From WTFY01 sp964614915 (GTDB taxonomy: Bacteria > Pseudomonadota > Gammaproteobacteria > UBA4575): 32,454 nt of DNA. Position 1 is the stretch's first letter. The number at the start of each line of letters is the position of its first letter. The translations under genes were made by a program, and so were the position numbers. The notes beneath the pieces were generated by a model, which searched no databases, was not told the origin of the DNA, and saw nothing but the letters and a program-made list of their open reading frames with translations. Positions 14,429 through 22,844 of this stretch are shown here, piece by piece. The stretch is from the NCBI GenBank assembly GCA_964614915.1, contig CAZTNC010000013.1, positions 1 through 32,454 on the forward strand, given 5' to 3'.

Positions 14429-16336
14429 TTAATGGCCGTGCACCGCGTGTTCCATGAACCTCTGCGCGATGGCCTCGAGTGCCATCGGGCCCAGGTCTTC
14501 ACCTCCACGTGTGCGAACGGCCAACTGATTTGCAGCCACTTCACGATCACCCGCCACCAGCATGTACGGGATGTGTGTGATCGTATGCTCTCGAATCTTA
14601 TAGCCAATCTTTTCATTTCTCAAGTCGGAGATGACCCTGAAGCCTTGATTCCTAAGCATTTCTTCTGCCGAGCGCACATGCTCGGACTGGCGGTCCGTGA
14701 TATTCATCAAAACCGCCTGCACGGGTGCCAGCCAGAACGGCAAATCACCTGCATAATTCTCAATCAGGATTCCGATGAAGCGCTCGAGCGAACCGAGGAT
14801 CGCGCGGTGGATCATGACCGGTACCTGGCGCGAGCCGTCCTCGGCCACGTAGGAGGCATCGAGGCGCCCCGGCATGGAGAAGTCCACCTGGATCGTGCCG
14901 CACTGCCACACCCGGCCGATGCTGTCGCGCAGCGTAAACTCGATCTTGGGACCATAGAATGCGCCCTCGCCCGGCTGCAGCTTGTATTCCAGGTCCTGAT
15001 CTTCCAGTACCTGCTGCAATGCGGCCTCGGCCTCGTCCCAAAGGTTGTCCTCGCCAACGCGCTGCTCCGGGCGGGTCGAGAAAGCCAGGTCGATGTTCTC
15101 GAAACCGAAGTCCCGGTAGACCTCGAAGGTCAGATCGATCAGCTCGCGCACTTCCTCGGCGAGCTGGGCCCGGGTGCAGAAAACATGCGCGTCGTCCTGA
15201 ACGAAACGCCTGGCCCGCAACAGGCCGTGCAACGTTCCGGAGGGCTCGTTGCGGTGCACCAGGCCGAACTCGGAAAGCTTGAGCGGCAGGTCCCGGTAAC
15301 TCTTCAGGCCCTGGTTGTAGATCTGGATATGCCCGGGACAGTTCATCGGCTTGATCGCGTACTCGCGGTTTTCCGAGGACGTGGAAAAGATCATGTCTCC
15401 GAACTTGTCCCAGTGCCCGGATTTCTCCCACAGCTTTCGGTCCAGGATCTGCGGGGTGGACACCTCCTGGTAGCCATATGCGCGAATTTTCTCGCGGATG
15501 TAGGACTCGACCTGCTGGTACAGGATCAGCCCGCGCTCGTGCCAAAACACCATGCCCGGAGCCTCGTCCTGGAAGTGGAACAGATCCATCTGCTTGCCAA
15601 GCTTGCGGTGGTCGCGCTTTTGCGCCTCCTCGAGCTGGGTCAGGTAGTGCTTGAGCTGCTTCTTGTCAGCCCAGGCCGTTCCATAGATGCGCTGCAGCAT
15701 CTTGTTGCTGGCATCGCCGCGCCAGTAGGAGCCCGCCAGGCGGGTCAGCTTGAACGCGCGCAGGTGGCGCGTGTTGGGCACGTGCGGACCGCGGCACATG
15801 TCGGTGTATTCCTGGTGATGGTAGAGCGCGATGATTTCATCGTCGGGAATCTCTGAGGCAATCTCGACCTTGTAGCCTTCGTCGCGCTGCCTGAACGTAT
15901 CCATCGCCTGTTCTCGACTGACCACTTCCCGGATGACATCGTAGTCCTGCACGATCAGCTCGCCCATGCGCTTTTCAATGGCTTCCAGGTCTTCCGGGGT
16001 AAAGGAGCGCTCGTAGTCCACATCGTAGTAGAAGCCGTTCTCGATGACCGGGCCGATGGCCATCTTGGCAGTGGGATACAGCTGCTTGATCGCATGCCCC
16101 ATCAGGTGGGCAAAGGAGTGGCGGATGATATCGACCCCATCCGGATCCTTGTTGGTGACGATCTCCACGCTGGCATCCTCGGTGATGCTGACGCAGGCAT
16201 CGGCCAACTGTCCGTCGATGCGCCCGGCGATGGTCGCCTTGGCGAGCCCGGGGCCGATGGATTCTGCGACCTGCTGGATCGTGACCGGGTCGGTAAATTC
16301 TTTCTGGGTGCCGTCAGGCAGGGTGATGGTTGGCAT
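14429..16336 (-). CDS. thrS: Threonine-tRNA ligase
   Basis: Class II synthetase that charges tRNA-Thr and edits mis-charged Ser. From MPTITLPDGTQKEF it has 635 residues; the frame extends 12 codons upstream but GGAGAA sits ahead of this ATG. Domains in order: TGS (about 1-60), editing domain with the HSFAHLMGHAIKQLYP zinc/His motif, catalytic core with the zinc-ligand segment MNCPGHIQIY, motif 2 HRNEPSGTLHGLLRARRF, motif 3 near MIHRAILGSLERFIGILIE, and a C-terminal anticodon-binding domain. It heads the thrS-infC-rpmI-rplT-pheST-ihfA block. The upstream gap 16337-16529 must hold its promoter, but I see no convincing -35/-10 pair or operator there. Confidence 0.98.
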   Translation of the reverse strand: MPTITLPDGTQKEFTDPVTIQQVAESIGPGLAKATIAGRIDGQLADACVSITEDASVEIVTNKDPDGVDIIRHSFAHLMGHAIKQLYPTAKMAIGPVIENGFYYDVDYERSFTPEDLEAIEKRMGELIVQDYDVIREVVSREQAMDTFRQRDEGYKVEIASEIPDDEIIALYHHQEYTDMCRGPHVPNTRHLRAFKLTRLAGSYWRGDASNKMLQRIYGTAWADKKQLKHYLTQLEEAQKRDHRKLGKQMDLFHFQDEAPGMVFWHERGLILYQQVESYIREKIRAYGYQEVSTPQILDRKLWEKSGHWDKFGDMIFSTSSENREYAIKPMNCPGHIQIYNQGLKSYRDLPLKLSEFGLVHRNEPSGTLHGLLRARRFVQDDAHVFCTRAQLAEEVRELIDLTFEVYRDFGFENIDLAFSTRPEQRVGEDNLWDEAEAALQQVLEDQDLEYKLQPGEGAFYGPKIEFTLRDSIGRVWQCGTIQVDFSMPGRLDASYVAEDGSRQVPVMIHRAILGSLERFIGILIENYAGDLPFWLAPVQAVLMNITDRQSEHVRSAEEMLRNQGFRVISDLRNEKIGYKIREHTITHIPYMLVAGDREVAANQLAVRTRGGEDLGPMALEAIAQRFMEHAVHGH

Positions 16337-16529
16337 GCAGGTTCTCCAGTGGTGACCGATACCAGGGGCCACATGTTTCCAAAATGTATCTTTCAGTCCG
16401 GATCAGGCGTTGTCCCCATGCATTCTGCCATGTGAACTGCAAGATACTCCGAGCGCATAGAGTACACATTGTGGCATGCGAAGGGAACCACAACGGCCGG
16501 AAAATTACGTGCCGGTGAATCAATGCATA

Positions 16530-17393
16530 TCAAGCGGCCGTGCCCTGCCTGTGCCGCAACAACGCGACGTAGATCAGGGCGGTCACGAACATGGTCAGGC
16601 TGTAGGTTGTCGCAGGCACCGTCGCAAGCCCCCCACCGAACAATAGCACCGCAATCGCGATCGCAAGCGTCCCGTTCTGAAGTCCGCACTCCATCGCGAT
16701 CGCCGTTCGCTGTTTCGGCCCCGTAGCAAACCACCGGGCCAACAGGTAAGCAAGCACCATCATTGTCAGGTTCAGTGCAAACGTGGCCAGCCCGGCCTGG
16801 GCGTAGTAGGAGGCCAGGTTGTTGCGTTCCTGATAGATGGCTCCCGCGAGCACCAGCACGAACAACACGGCGGACACGGCACGCGCAGACGGTTCAACCC
16901 GCAGCGCAAAGTTCTCGGCAAAACGTCGGACAAGAAGGCCGACCAGCACCGGGATAGTGACGATCAGGAAGACACTGATTGCAGTGTCGGCGACGGTGAT
17001 GTCCTGCACCGCCTGCTCGCCGATGAAGTGGCCATAGGCGAAGACAACCACCAGCGGGATCGTGAGAACGCTCAACAGGCTGATCACCGCGGTCAGCGAG
17101 ATCGACAATGCGACATCGCCACGTGCGAATGCGGTCAGGAGATTGGAGGTCACACCCCCGGGGGCTGCAGCAATGATCATCAGCCCGAGAGCAAGCTCCG
17201 GCGCCATCGGCCAGAGGCTGGCTAACAGAAAAGCGACCACCGGCAGCACGAGGATCTGTGATACAGCGCCAACCGCGAAATCGCGCGGGCGACGCACCAC
17301 CCGGACAAAATCATCGAAGGTAAGCCCAAGCCCAAGTGCCAACATGATGAAGGCAAGCGCCAGCGGCAGAACAACATCCGTCACAAATCCCAT
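16530..17393 (-). CDS. Bile acid:sodium symporter family protein
   Basis: A 287-residue integral membrane protein with about nine or ten hydrophobic segments, starting MGFVTDVVLPLALAFIMLAL. Family landmarks are LGLGLTFDDFVRVVRRPRDF after the first helix, MIIAAAPGGVTSNLLTAFA (the conserved core with Pro-Gly-Gly and Asn that contributes to sodium/substrate sites) and ECGLQNGTLAIAIA near the end. Members move organic anions such as bile acids, pantoate or other carboxylates with sodium; the substrate here cannot be told. It follows the macro-domain gene by 21 bases on the same strand, so they may share a transcript. Confidence 0.88.
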   Translation of the reverse strand: MGFVTDVVLPLALAFIMLALGLGLTFDDFVRVVRRPRDFAVGAVSQILVLPVVAFLLASLWPMAPELALGLMIIAAAPGGVTSNLLTAFARGDVALSISLTAVISLLSVLTIPLVVVFAYGHFIGEQAVQDITVADTAISVFLIVTIPVLVGLLVRRFAENFALRVEPSARAVSAVLFVLVLAGAIYQERNNLASYYAQAGLATFALNLTMMVLAYLLARWFATGPKQRTAIAMECGLQNGTLAIAIAVLLFGGGLATVPATTYSLTMFVTALIYVALLRHRQGTAA

Positions 17394-17414
17394 GGGTTCT
17401 CCTGATCTTTTGAG

Positions 17415-17933
17415 TCAGCCCTTCTGCTGACGGGTGTTCGTACCGAGCACCTCGGCATACACTGCGGTACCGGCTTCGTCGAAACAGGCGTACACGACCC
17501 GACGCACGGCTTTGGTGGAGAAAGCCCGAACTTCGGAGATCGCGATTTCGGCAGCCTCGTGCAGAGGATACCCGTACACTCCCGTGCTAATTGCTGGAAA
17601 GGCGATGCTTTCGAGTTCCCGGCTTTCAGCCAGAGCCATGCAGTTGTGGTAGCAGGACCGAAGCAACGCAGGCTCATTTCGAGAACCACCGTGCCAGACA
17701 GGCCCCACGGTGTGGATGACATACTTCGCAGGCAGCTGGTGACCCGCGGTTATCACGGCGTCTCCTGTGGGACAGCCGCCGATGGCGCGGCATTCCTCCA
17801 GCAGACCGGGGCCAGCAGCCCGGTGTATGGCACCGTCGACACCACCACCCCCGAGAAGGCGTTCATTGGCGGCGTTGACGATGGCGTCTACCTGAAGCCT
17901 TGTGATGTCTCCCGTCCACAATTCGATATTCAT
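17415..17933 (-). CDS. Macro-domain protein, probable O-acetyl-ADP-ribose deacetylase
   Basis: A 172-residue stand-alone macro domain of the YmdB/MacroD type. ADP-ribose-binding motifs are clear: GDITRLQVDAIVNAANERLL (Asp and Asn contacts), GGGGVDGAIHRAAG (catalytic loop with Asp), YVIHTVGPVW and AFPAISTGVYGYP (phosphate loop). Such enzymes hydrolyse O-acetyl-ADP-ribose or remove ADP-ribose from acidic residues. It sits 113 bases beyond the TIR gene on the same strand and just before the symporter gene. Adjacency to an NAD-consuming type of domain is suggestive, but macro proteins are also ordinary housekeeping genes, and its GC-rich composition matches the core genome. Confidence 0.92.
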   Translation of the reverse strand: MNIELWTGDITRLQVDAIVNAANERLLGGGGVDGAIHRAAGPGLLEECRAIGGCPTGDAVITAGHQLPAKYVIHTVGPVWHGGSRNEPALLRSCYHNCMALAESRELESIAFPAISTGVYGYPLHEAAEIAISEVRAFSTKAVRRVVYACFDEAGTAVYAEVLGTNTRQQKG

Positions 17934-18046
17934 GATCGCACTAGCATGGAAGTTTCGTTGAGATCGCCGATGAAGGTCGGCATCTTTGCATGTACCGAGG
18001 ATTACTTAAGGTACTAGATGGTAATGAAGGGCACTTGATAGCGCCA

Positions 18047-19021
18047 CTACTTCAACGGATAAAGCAGCTGTTCCCAAAAATGCTCTGCCATACCTTCGGC
18101 AGTAAGCAACGCATCTCTATGCTGCCCCATCACGCCTCCCATCAACGATGTAAATCCCAAAATTGCACCATCACTATCAACAGACATGCTGTCATTCCAG
18201 CTATTAGCGGAGATACCGTCACTGCTGTAACAGATATCGCCCAGGCCGGAACTGCCACTATTTCGCCAGATACCACAATGACTAATACGCTTACCATTTT
18301 GGTAAATGGAACATTCAAAGCTATCCGCGTCTCTCTGCCGAAAATCAGTCTCAAGTTCCGGGTTTCTTGTCGAAAGCTCCTCCAAGGAATTTGCAAAAAA
18401 CCGAGAGAGATAATCGAACCCTTCTTTACATGCCAGATCTCGGTCTCTATCGGTAAATTCTTTCCGAATAGCCATATTGCTTGATCTCAGACCAGATCCA
18501 GTTTGCGATGTCCTTGACATGCTAGCCACTGGTGCTTCAATGCCAGGCAAAGAAGGAGTCAGCAAAACGTCAGATTCTGACTTTCCAAGCTCATCCAATG
18601 CCCTGGTCACAGCATTTACCACCTCAACGAAACCATCATCAATATTTGTATATTTGACTATTTCTTTCCCGTCAGGAGTCGCGGCCAGCAACTTACCAAA
18701 AAGAAGTTGTTTCCACGCACAAGGTCGAAGAATCACTGGGATTACCATGGCCTCACCACGTTCATGGCGCTGTATTGAGTTTTCCATTTCGATCTCATAG
18801 CAATAATCCGAAGCAATAAAGTCCGGGCTCACGAGTAACAGGACAATATCGGCCTCAGCAAAGTGTTGATCTATTTCCGAGTCAAACTCTTCCCCAGGGA
18901 CAATCCGCCTGTCGTGCCATGTCTCAATGCGCCCCAAGCGTTTTAATGGGGAAAGATGTTTTTCCAGCTCATTCCTAAGCTGCTCATCAACGTGCGAATA
19001 GGAAAAAACTACTTTTGCCAT
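18047..19021 (-). CDS. TIR-domain protein with C-terminal accessory domain
   Basis: 324 residues from the ATG used here; a TTG one codon upstream is also open. Residues 1-130 form a bacterial TIR domain: KVVFSYSHVDEQLRNELEKH (first strand and loop), WHDRRIVPGEEFDSEI, ADIVLLLVSPDFIASDYCYE with the putative catalytic Glu78 in the EIEM segment, then VIPVILRPCAWK. Such TIRs often cleave NAD+ or make a nucleotide signal in anti-phage defence. A Ser/Thr-rich linker (about 155-180) leads to a second domain (about 185-324: FTDRDRDLACKEGFDYLSRF, then CSIYQNGKRISHCGIW) that I believe recurs in other bacterial TIR proteins and may sense or oligomerise. Lower GC than the core. The small ORF upstream is probably its operon partner. 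Confidence 0.88.
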   Translation of the reverse strand: MAKVVFSYSHVDEQLRNELEKHLSPLKRLGRIETWHDRRIVPGEEFDSEIDQHFAEADIVLLLVSPDFIASDYCYEIEMENSIQRHERGEAMVIPVILRPCAWKQLLFGKLLAATPDGKEIVKYTNIDDGFVEVVNAVTRALDELGKSESDVLLTPSLPGIEAPVASMSRTSQTGSGLRSSNMAIRKEFTDRDRDLACKEGFDYLSRFFANSLEELSTRNPELETDFRQRDADSFECSIYQNGKRISHCGIWRNSGSSGLGDICYSSDGISANSWNDSMSVDSDGAILGFTSLMGGVMGQHRDALLTAEGMAEHFWEQLLYPLK

Positions 19022-19065
19022 CAATAATTTTCTTGGCTTTCATCATTAAGGGTTTGCCAAGTTTG

Positions 19066-19374
19066 TTAACACAAACTCTCTACCTGCTTCAAAAATTTGA
19101 TCAAACACCCAATATCAATTTGGGCTTCATTCAACTTAAGGTCATTCCATCTATTACAAATCTGAGTTTCTTTCGACGTTGGTAGACGAGAACCACGACC
19201 GAATGACTGACATCCACCAGACGACAGCGCAATATCGACACTTCCAATCTTAACGGAAACTCTCACACATACTTTCAGCCCATCTCGCTGACGGCGCCCG
19301 ATCTGTTCACGGATCCAGCTTTCTGACGCATCGGATAACCTCTTCTCATTTCCTTCAATTTGTACATTGATCAT
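19066..19374 (-). CDS. Small hypothetical protein encoded upstream of the TIR gene
   Basis: A 102-residue protein beginning MINVQIEGNEKRLSDASES, with a strong ribosome binding site (AAGGAGG) upstream and only 44 bases to the TIR start, so co-translation is likely. The sequence suggests an N-terminal helix with IREQIGRRQRDG, two beta strands (VCVRVSVKIGSVDIAL), a Gly/Ser/Cys-containing loop (SSGGCQSFGRGSR) and a C-terminal helix (DIGCLIKFLKQV). It has four cysteines. I do not recognise a named family; I have the impression that similar small proteins occur in defence loci, but that is recollection, not evidence. It might regulate, scaffold or trigger the TIR protein. Confidence 0.7.
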   Translation of the reverse strand: MINVQIEGNEKRLSDASESWIREQIGRRQRDGLKVCVRVSVKIGSVDIALSSGGCQSFGRGSRLPTSKETQICNRWNDLKLNEAQIDIGCLIKFLKQVESLC

Positions 19375-19417
19375 CTCTATTCTTCCCTCCTTAGGATTTA
19401 TGAACGGCTTTCTCCCT

Positions 19418-19447
19418 GTTATAGCTTTAACTTTAGCTAGCAGGTCA
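19418..19447 (-). promoter_or_regulatory. Candidate promoter/operator for the small-ORF-TIR operon
   Basis: On the minus strand TGACCT (19442-19447) and TATAAC (19418-19423) are 18 bases apart, about 45 bases before the small ORF. An inverted repeat TAGCT-8-AGCTA (19422-19439) lies over the spacer and -10, a position suited to a repressor. Weak -35; no regulator gene is visible nearby. Confidence 0.3.
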
Positions 19448-19503
19448 CCAAAGTAAAATAATGGACATTCCTATTACAGGACCCATGAACTAGAAACACT
19501 TGT

Positions 19504-20580
19504 TCAGGTTTCAATGCGAAAACCCTTGTCAGAACCACGAATTTTCCTCATCGTTAATAATGCAATCCTCTTTGCTCCACTTGCACTGATATTCCCCTCG
19601 ACATAAAGACGGGTGCCTGGGATTTTATGTGGTACTCGAAGTTCCTTCCCTGAACGAGAGAAGTAGGGACGTTTCCGACCTTTTAGTTCAATGACATGTT
19701 CAGCAAAGGACGGTCCTGCCTCATTGGCAAGTACTTCACAAAGTTTCACCAACATGCCTACCCAAGTGTTCACCTTGTACCGTTCTTTGTCTAGCCGAAA
19801 GGCCCGCACCCGAACCGATGGGGTTCTGGATGATCTAGATGGTGTGCTTTTTGGTTTTCTCTCCTGTGGCCGTTTGTTGGGTGGCGGTGGAGATACTTCA
19901 TGTTTTAGCTGTTCGGATACACCTTGCAGAAATTCTTCAATCTTCTTCTCATCAGGCCGGTAGTCAGCTATCTCTTCCACTGTCTCTGCAAGCAAGTCAC
20001 GCAACAGGCCTTGGGAGTCCCCAAGTATTTGTTGCCAGGCATCTTGAAGGGCTACACGAATCTGGCGATCACGTTGTTGGTTTTTAAACTCGTCCTCAGC
20101 CTCACGCAGCCCTACACCGCTGCTTAGTTGATCTCGGCTGAGGAAGCGATGCAGTTCCTGAGCCGCTTCCGCAGGTTTTTGCTTATGGAATGATATTTTA
20201 GCGAATCGGCGTTGCAACCAATTATCACCAGCCATAGGCAAATAGAGCCACCAAACCAAACCATCCGTGAGGACTGCTAATCGCACGCCTCCATCAAATG
20301 CGTAGCGCAGTAACTGTTCTTGGTGGTCCTCAAGATCTGTACCAACCCGTTTCACCTCAACGAACACGCGGTTTTTCTTTTTTAATTGAAGGCAGTAGTC
20401 TACGCGGCCGCCCGTCACTGGGTGTTCGCGAGCGACCTCATGCGGATTGAAGGTATCCCAACCTAGTGCATCGATCATCGGATTGACTATGATTTCTCTC
20501 GTAGCCTGTTCACTGCTTTCAGAAAGATCAATTTCTACAAGACGAGTGATCAGTCTTGTGATATTTGCATAGCCTGGCAT
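19504..20580 (-). CDS. Stand-alone HsdR N-terminal-type nuclease domain protein
   Basis: A 358-residue protein with a PD-(D/E)xK nuclease fold of the type I restriction R-subunit N-terminus but no helicase. Putative active-site residues are Glu29, Asp61 (TGGRVDYCLQL) and Glu75/Lys77 (VFVEVKRVG). Residues about 160-225 are helical and charged; about 226-255 is a Pro/Lys/Ser-rich linker; the C-terminal third (GMLVKLCEVLANEAGPSF, GRKRPYFSRSGKELRVP, GTRLYVEGNISASGAKR) is a separate domain that may bind DNA or another ligand. AAGGA precedes the ATG. It shares strand with the small ORF and TIR genes 130 bases downstream and is divergent from hsdM. It may be an independent defence effector or an accessory nuclease; whether it cuts DNA is untested. 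Confidence 0.82.
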   Translation of the reverse strand: MPGYANITRLITRLVEIDLSESSEQATREIIVNPMIDALGWDTFNPHEVAREHPVTGGRVDYCLQLKKKNRVFVEVKRVGTDLEDHQEQLLRYAFDGGVRLAVLTDGLVWWLYLPMAGDNWLQRRFAKISFHKQKPAEAAQELHRFLSRDQLSSGVGLREAEDEFKNQQRDRQIRVALQDAWQQILGDSQGLLRDLLAETVEEIADYRPDEKKIEEFLQGVSEQLKHEVSPPPPNKRPQERKPKSTPSRSSRTPSVRVRAFRLDKERYKVNTWVGMLVKLCEVLANEAGPSFAEHVIELKGRKRPYFSRSGKELRVPHKIPGTRLYVEGNISASGAKRIALLTMRKIRGSDKGFRIET

Positions 20581-21063
20581 ATGGTGTGGTCCTTTTTGTG
20601 GTACTGGTAGGTGCGATTCCTATCGAAAGACAACCATAATCATCTGACTTATAGGAAGTTATCGACTGACAGATAATCCAGTTGCCCCTAGACTCTGCAT
20701 GTTCGCTGAACTGGCAAAATCCGAATCACAATCCTAATTTACTATCTTCGATTGTTTTAAGTGAATCCTGTTTCTCTTTGTACCTCTTCATAGAGCGCCG
20801 ACAAACAAGTTCTAAATTGTCCCTTCAGAAGCTGGGCCAAGTTTAAGGGGAAGAGTAAGCACGGGCAACATCCTCACCCTATGCCAAAACATTGGACACA
20901 TCCTCCCTTCATCGCAAACTCCTCATTCGGAGGAGGAACCTAACTTTCCGCTGGATGATACTGTTTTGTCTATAATGGCCGCCAACAACAAAGACGAAAC
21001 TGCTCAGACTCCCTAGCGAAGCGCGACTGAACAGTAGCATAGACCTGACGAGAAAAAGGCGGA
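20581..21063. other. 483-base intergenic region between divergent defence units
   Basis: No reading frame of useful length and no RNA gene is apparent. It must hold promoters for the HsdR-N protein (minus) and hsdMSR (plus). A short inverted repeat CTCCTC-attcg-GAGGAG (20919-20935) has no T-run and may be an operator or chance. The stretch is long for two divergent genes, and a lost regulator gene is possible. Confidence 0.6.
20971..20976 (+). promoter_or_regulatory. Candidate -10 box for the hsdM operon
   Basis: A perfect TATAAT about 90 bases before hsdM. No good -35 is found at 16-18 bases, so activity would need an activator or a poor -35; transcription would begin near 20983. Confidence 0.35.
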
Positions 21064-22641
21064 ATGACCGATCACAAGGAAATTGAACGTGCGGAGCTCC
21101 ACAAGACCATCTGGCGCATCGCCAACGACTTGCGGGGAAGCGTGGACGGCTGGGATTTCAAGAGCTACGTGCTCGGCATGCTATTCTATCGCTTCATCTC
21201 CGAGAATCTCACCAGTTACCTCAATGAACAGGAGCGCAATGCAGGCGAGTCGGGTTTCGATTTCGCGCGTTTGAGTGATTCTGAAGCAGAATTTGGCCGC
21301 GAAGAGACTGTTCGGGAAAAAGGTTTCTACATCCTGCCCTCCCAACTTTTCGTTAATGTGCGGGCACGGGCACGGAACGACGCCAACCTCAACGAAACTC
21401 TGAGCCGCATATTTGCCGACATCGAGGGTTCTGCCATCGGCGCGGACAGCGAATACGACGTCAAGGGTTTGTTTGACGACCTGGACGTCAATAGCAAGAA
21501 ATTGGGGGACACGGTGCCCAAGCGCAACGACAAGCTGGTGAAACTGCTTGACGCCATCGGCGATCTTCCACTCAGCAACGGTGCTGGCTTTACCGGCAAC
21601 ACCATCGACCTATTCGGCGATGCCTATGAATACCTAATGACGATGTACGCCTCCACCGCCGGCAAATCCGGTGGCGAGTTTTTCACTCCGCAGGAGGTTT
21701 CCGAGCTGCTCGCACGCATTACCGTGATTGGCAAGACCGAAGTCAACAAGGTATACGACCCCGCTTGTGGCTCCGGTTCGCTGCTGCTTAAGTTCGCCAA
21801 GATTCTCGGCCATGAGAAGGTGCGACAGGGCTTTTTTGGGCAGGAGATCAACCTCACCACCTACAACCTGTGCCGGATCAACATGTTCCTGCACGACATC
21901 AATTTTGAGAAATTCGATATTGCCCATGGCGATACGCTTACTGATCCGGTTCACCAAGACGATGAACCTTTCGAGGCGATCGTTTCAAATCCACCGTATT
22001 CCATCAAGTGGGAAGGCAAGAACAATCCTTTGCTGATCAACGACCCGCGCTATGCCCCGGCGGGCGTGCTTGCGCCGCCAAGCAAGGCGGATCTCGCTTT
22101 CACGATGCACATCCTGTCCTGGCTAGCGGTGAACGGCACGGCGGCTATCGTTGAATTCCCGGGCGTGCTCTATCGCGGCGGTGCCAAACAGAAGATTCGC
22201 AAATATCTGATCGACAACAACTACATCGATACTGTCATCCAACTGCCGCCGGACCTTTTCTTCGGCACGACCATTGCCACCTGCATCATCGTGCTGAAGA
22301 AGTCCAAACTCAACAACACCACCCTGTTCATCGACGCATCAAACGAGTTCACGCGCAGCGGCAATAAGAACAAGCTCATGCCGGAACACCAGCAAAAAAT
22401 TCTCGATGCCTTTACTAAAGAGGAGGGCGTAGAGCACTTCGCCCAACTCGTGGACAACAACGAGATTGCCGAGAACGGTTACAACATCTCCGTGTCCTCT
22501 TATGTCGAGCAAGAGGACACTCGCGAAGCCGTGGACATCGGTGTGCTTAATGCCGAAATCGCCCGCATCGTGGTAAGGCAGTCGGAGCTTCGCACGGAAA
22601 TTAACGCCATCATTGCAGATTTGGAAGGAGATCAGGCATGA
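21064..22641 (+). CDS. hsdM: Type I restriction-modification system methyltransferase subunit
   Basis: HsdM, the N6-adenine methyltransferase that with HsdS forms the M2S1 methylase and, with HsdR, the restriction enzyme. It has 525 residues. The N-terminal helical region (LHKTIWRIANDLRGSVDGWDF, VLGMLFYRFISENL) is typical of the type IC, EcoR124-like group. Motif X-like GGEFFTPQEVSELLAR is followed by SAM-binding motif I DPACGSGS (232-239) and catalytic NPPY (309-312). AAGGCGG serves as ribosome binding site. The stop overlaps the start of the rhuM remnant (ATGA). GC is nearer the core genome than the TIR genes. Confidence 0.97.
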   Translation: MTDHKEIERAELHKTIWRIANDLRGSVDGWDFKSYVLGMLFYRFISENLTSYLNEQERNAGESGFDFARLSDSEAEFGREETVREKGFYILPSQLFVNVRARARNDANLNETLSRIFADIEGSAIGADSEYDVKGLFDDLDVNSKKLGDTVPKRNDKLVKLLDAIGDLPLSNGAGFTGNTIDLFGDAYEYLMTMYASTAGKSGGEFFTPQEVSELLARITVIGKTEVNKVYDPACGSGSLLLKFAKILGHEKVRQGFFGQEINLTTYNLCRINMFLHDINFEKFDIAHGDTLTDPVHQDDEPFEAIVSNPPYSIKWEGKNNPLLINDPRYAPAGVLAPPSKADLAFTMHILSWLAVNGTAAIVEFPGVLYRGGAKQKIRKYLIDNNYIDTVIQLPPDLFFGTTIATCIIVLKKSKLNNTTLFIDASNEFTRSGNKNKLMPEHQQKILDAFTKEEGVEHFAQLVDNNEIAENGYNISVSSYVEQEDTREAVDIGVLNAEIARIVVRQSELRTEINAIIADLEGDQA

Positions 22642-22844
22642 GCGAACCACCTGGTGGGGAGATCATTCTCTACCAGCGGGACGGTGCGAACAAAATGAGT
22701 CATCGACAGACTATGGACAAAGCCGCGACCGAATACCCCAAGTGTCGAGCCAAACTTTCCGAACAATCCTCCGAAGTCAAAACGGCCTATTTGGAGACCG
22801 TGAAAGCCGCTCAGAAGGAAATCAGTACCAGAGAAAAGTCATGA
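22638..22844 (+). pseudogene. RhuM-like protein, large internal in-frame deletion
   Basis: A 68-residue frame between hsdM and hsdS. Residues 1-17 (MSEPPGGEIILYQRDGA) look like the start of RhuM-family proteins, which often sit between hsdM and hsdS; residues about 19-68 (KMSHRQTMDKAATEYPKCRA, then AYLETVKAAQKEISTREK) look like the RhuM C-terminus. A normal RhuM has over 300 residues, so the central DNA-binding/helical part has been lost while frame, ribosome binding site (AAGGAG) and both ATGA overlaps with its neighbours are kept. It probably no longer has its original function but may preserve translational coupling to hsdS. Confidence 0.7.

Noticed and set aside
14432..15856. 474-codon plus-strand frame opposite thrS
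   Set aside because: It is antisense to a complete conserved thrS; such long antisense frames are expected in GC-rich genes, and it has no recognisable motif.
22613..22840. N-terminal extension of hsdS
   Set aside because: It overlaps hsdM and the rhuM remnant in another frame, and MSRVDKL at 22841 has the ATGA overlap and the family N-terminus.
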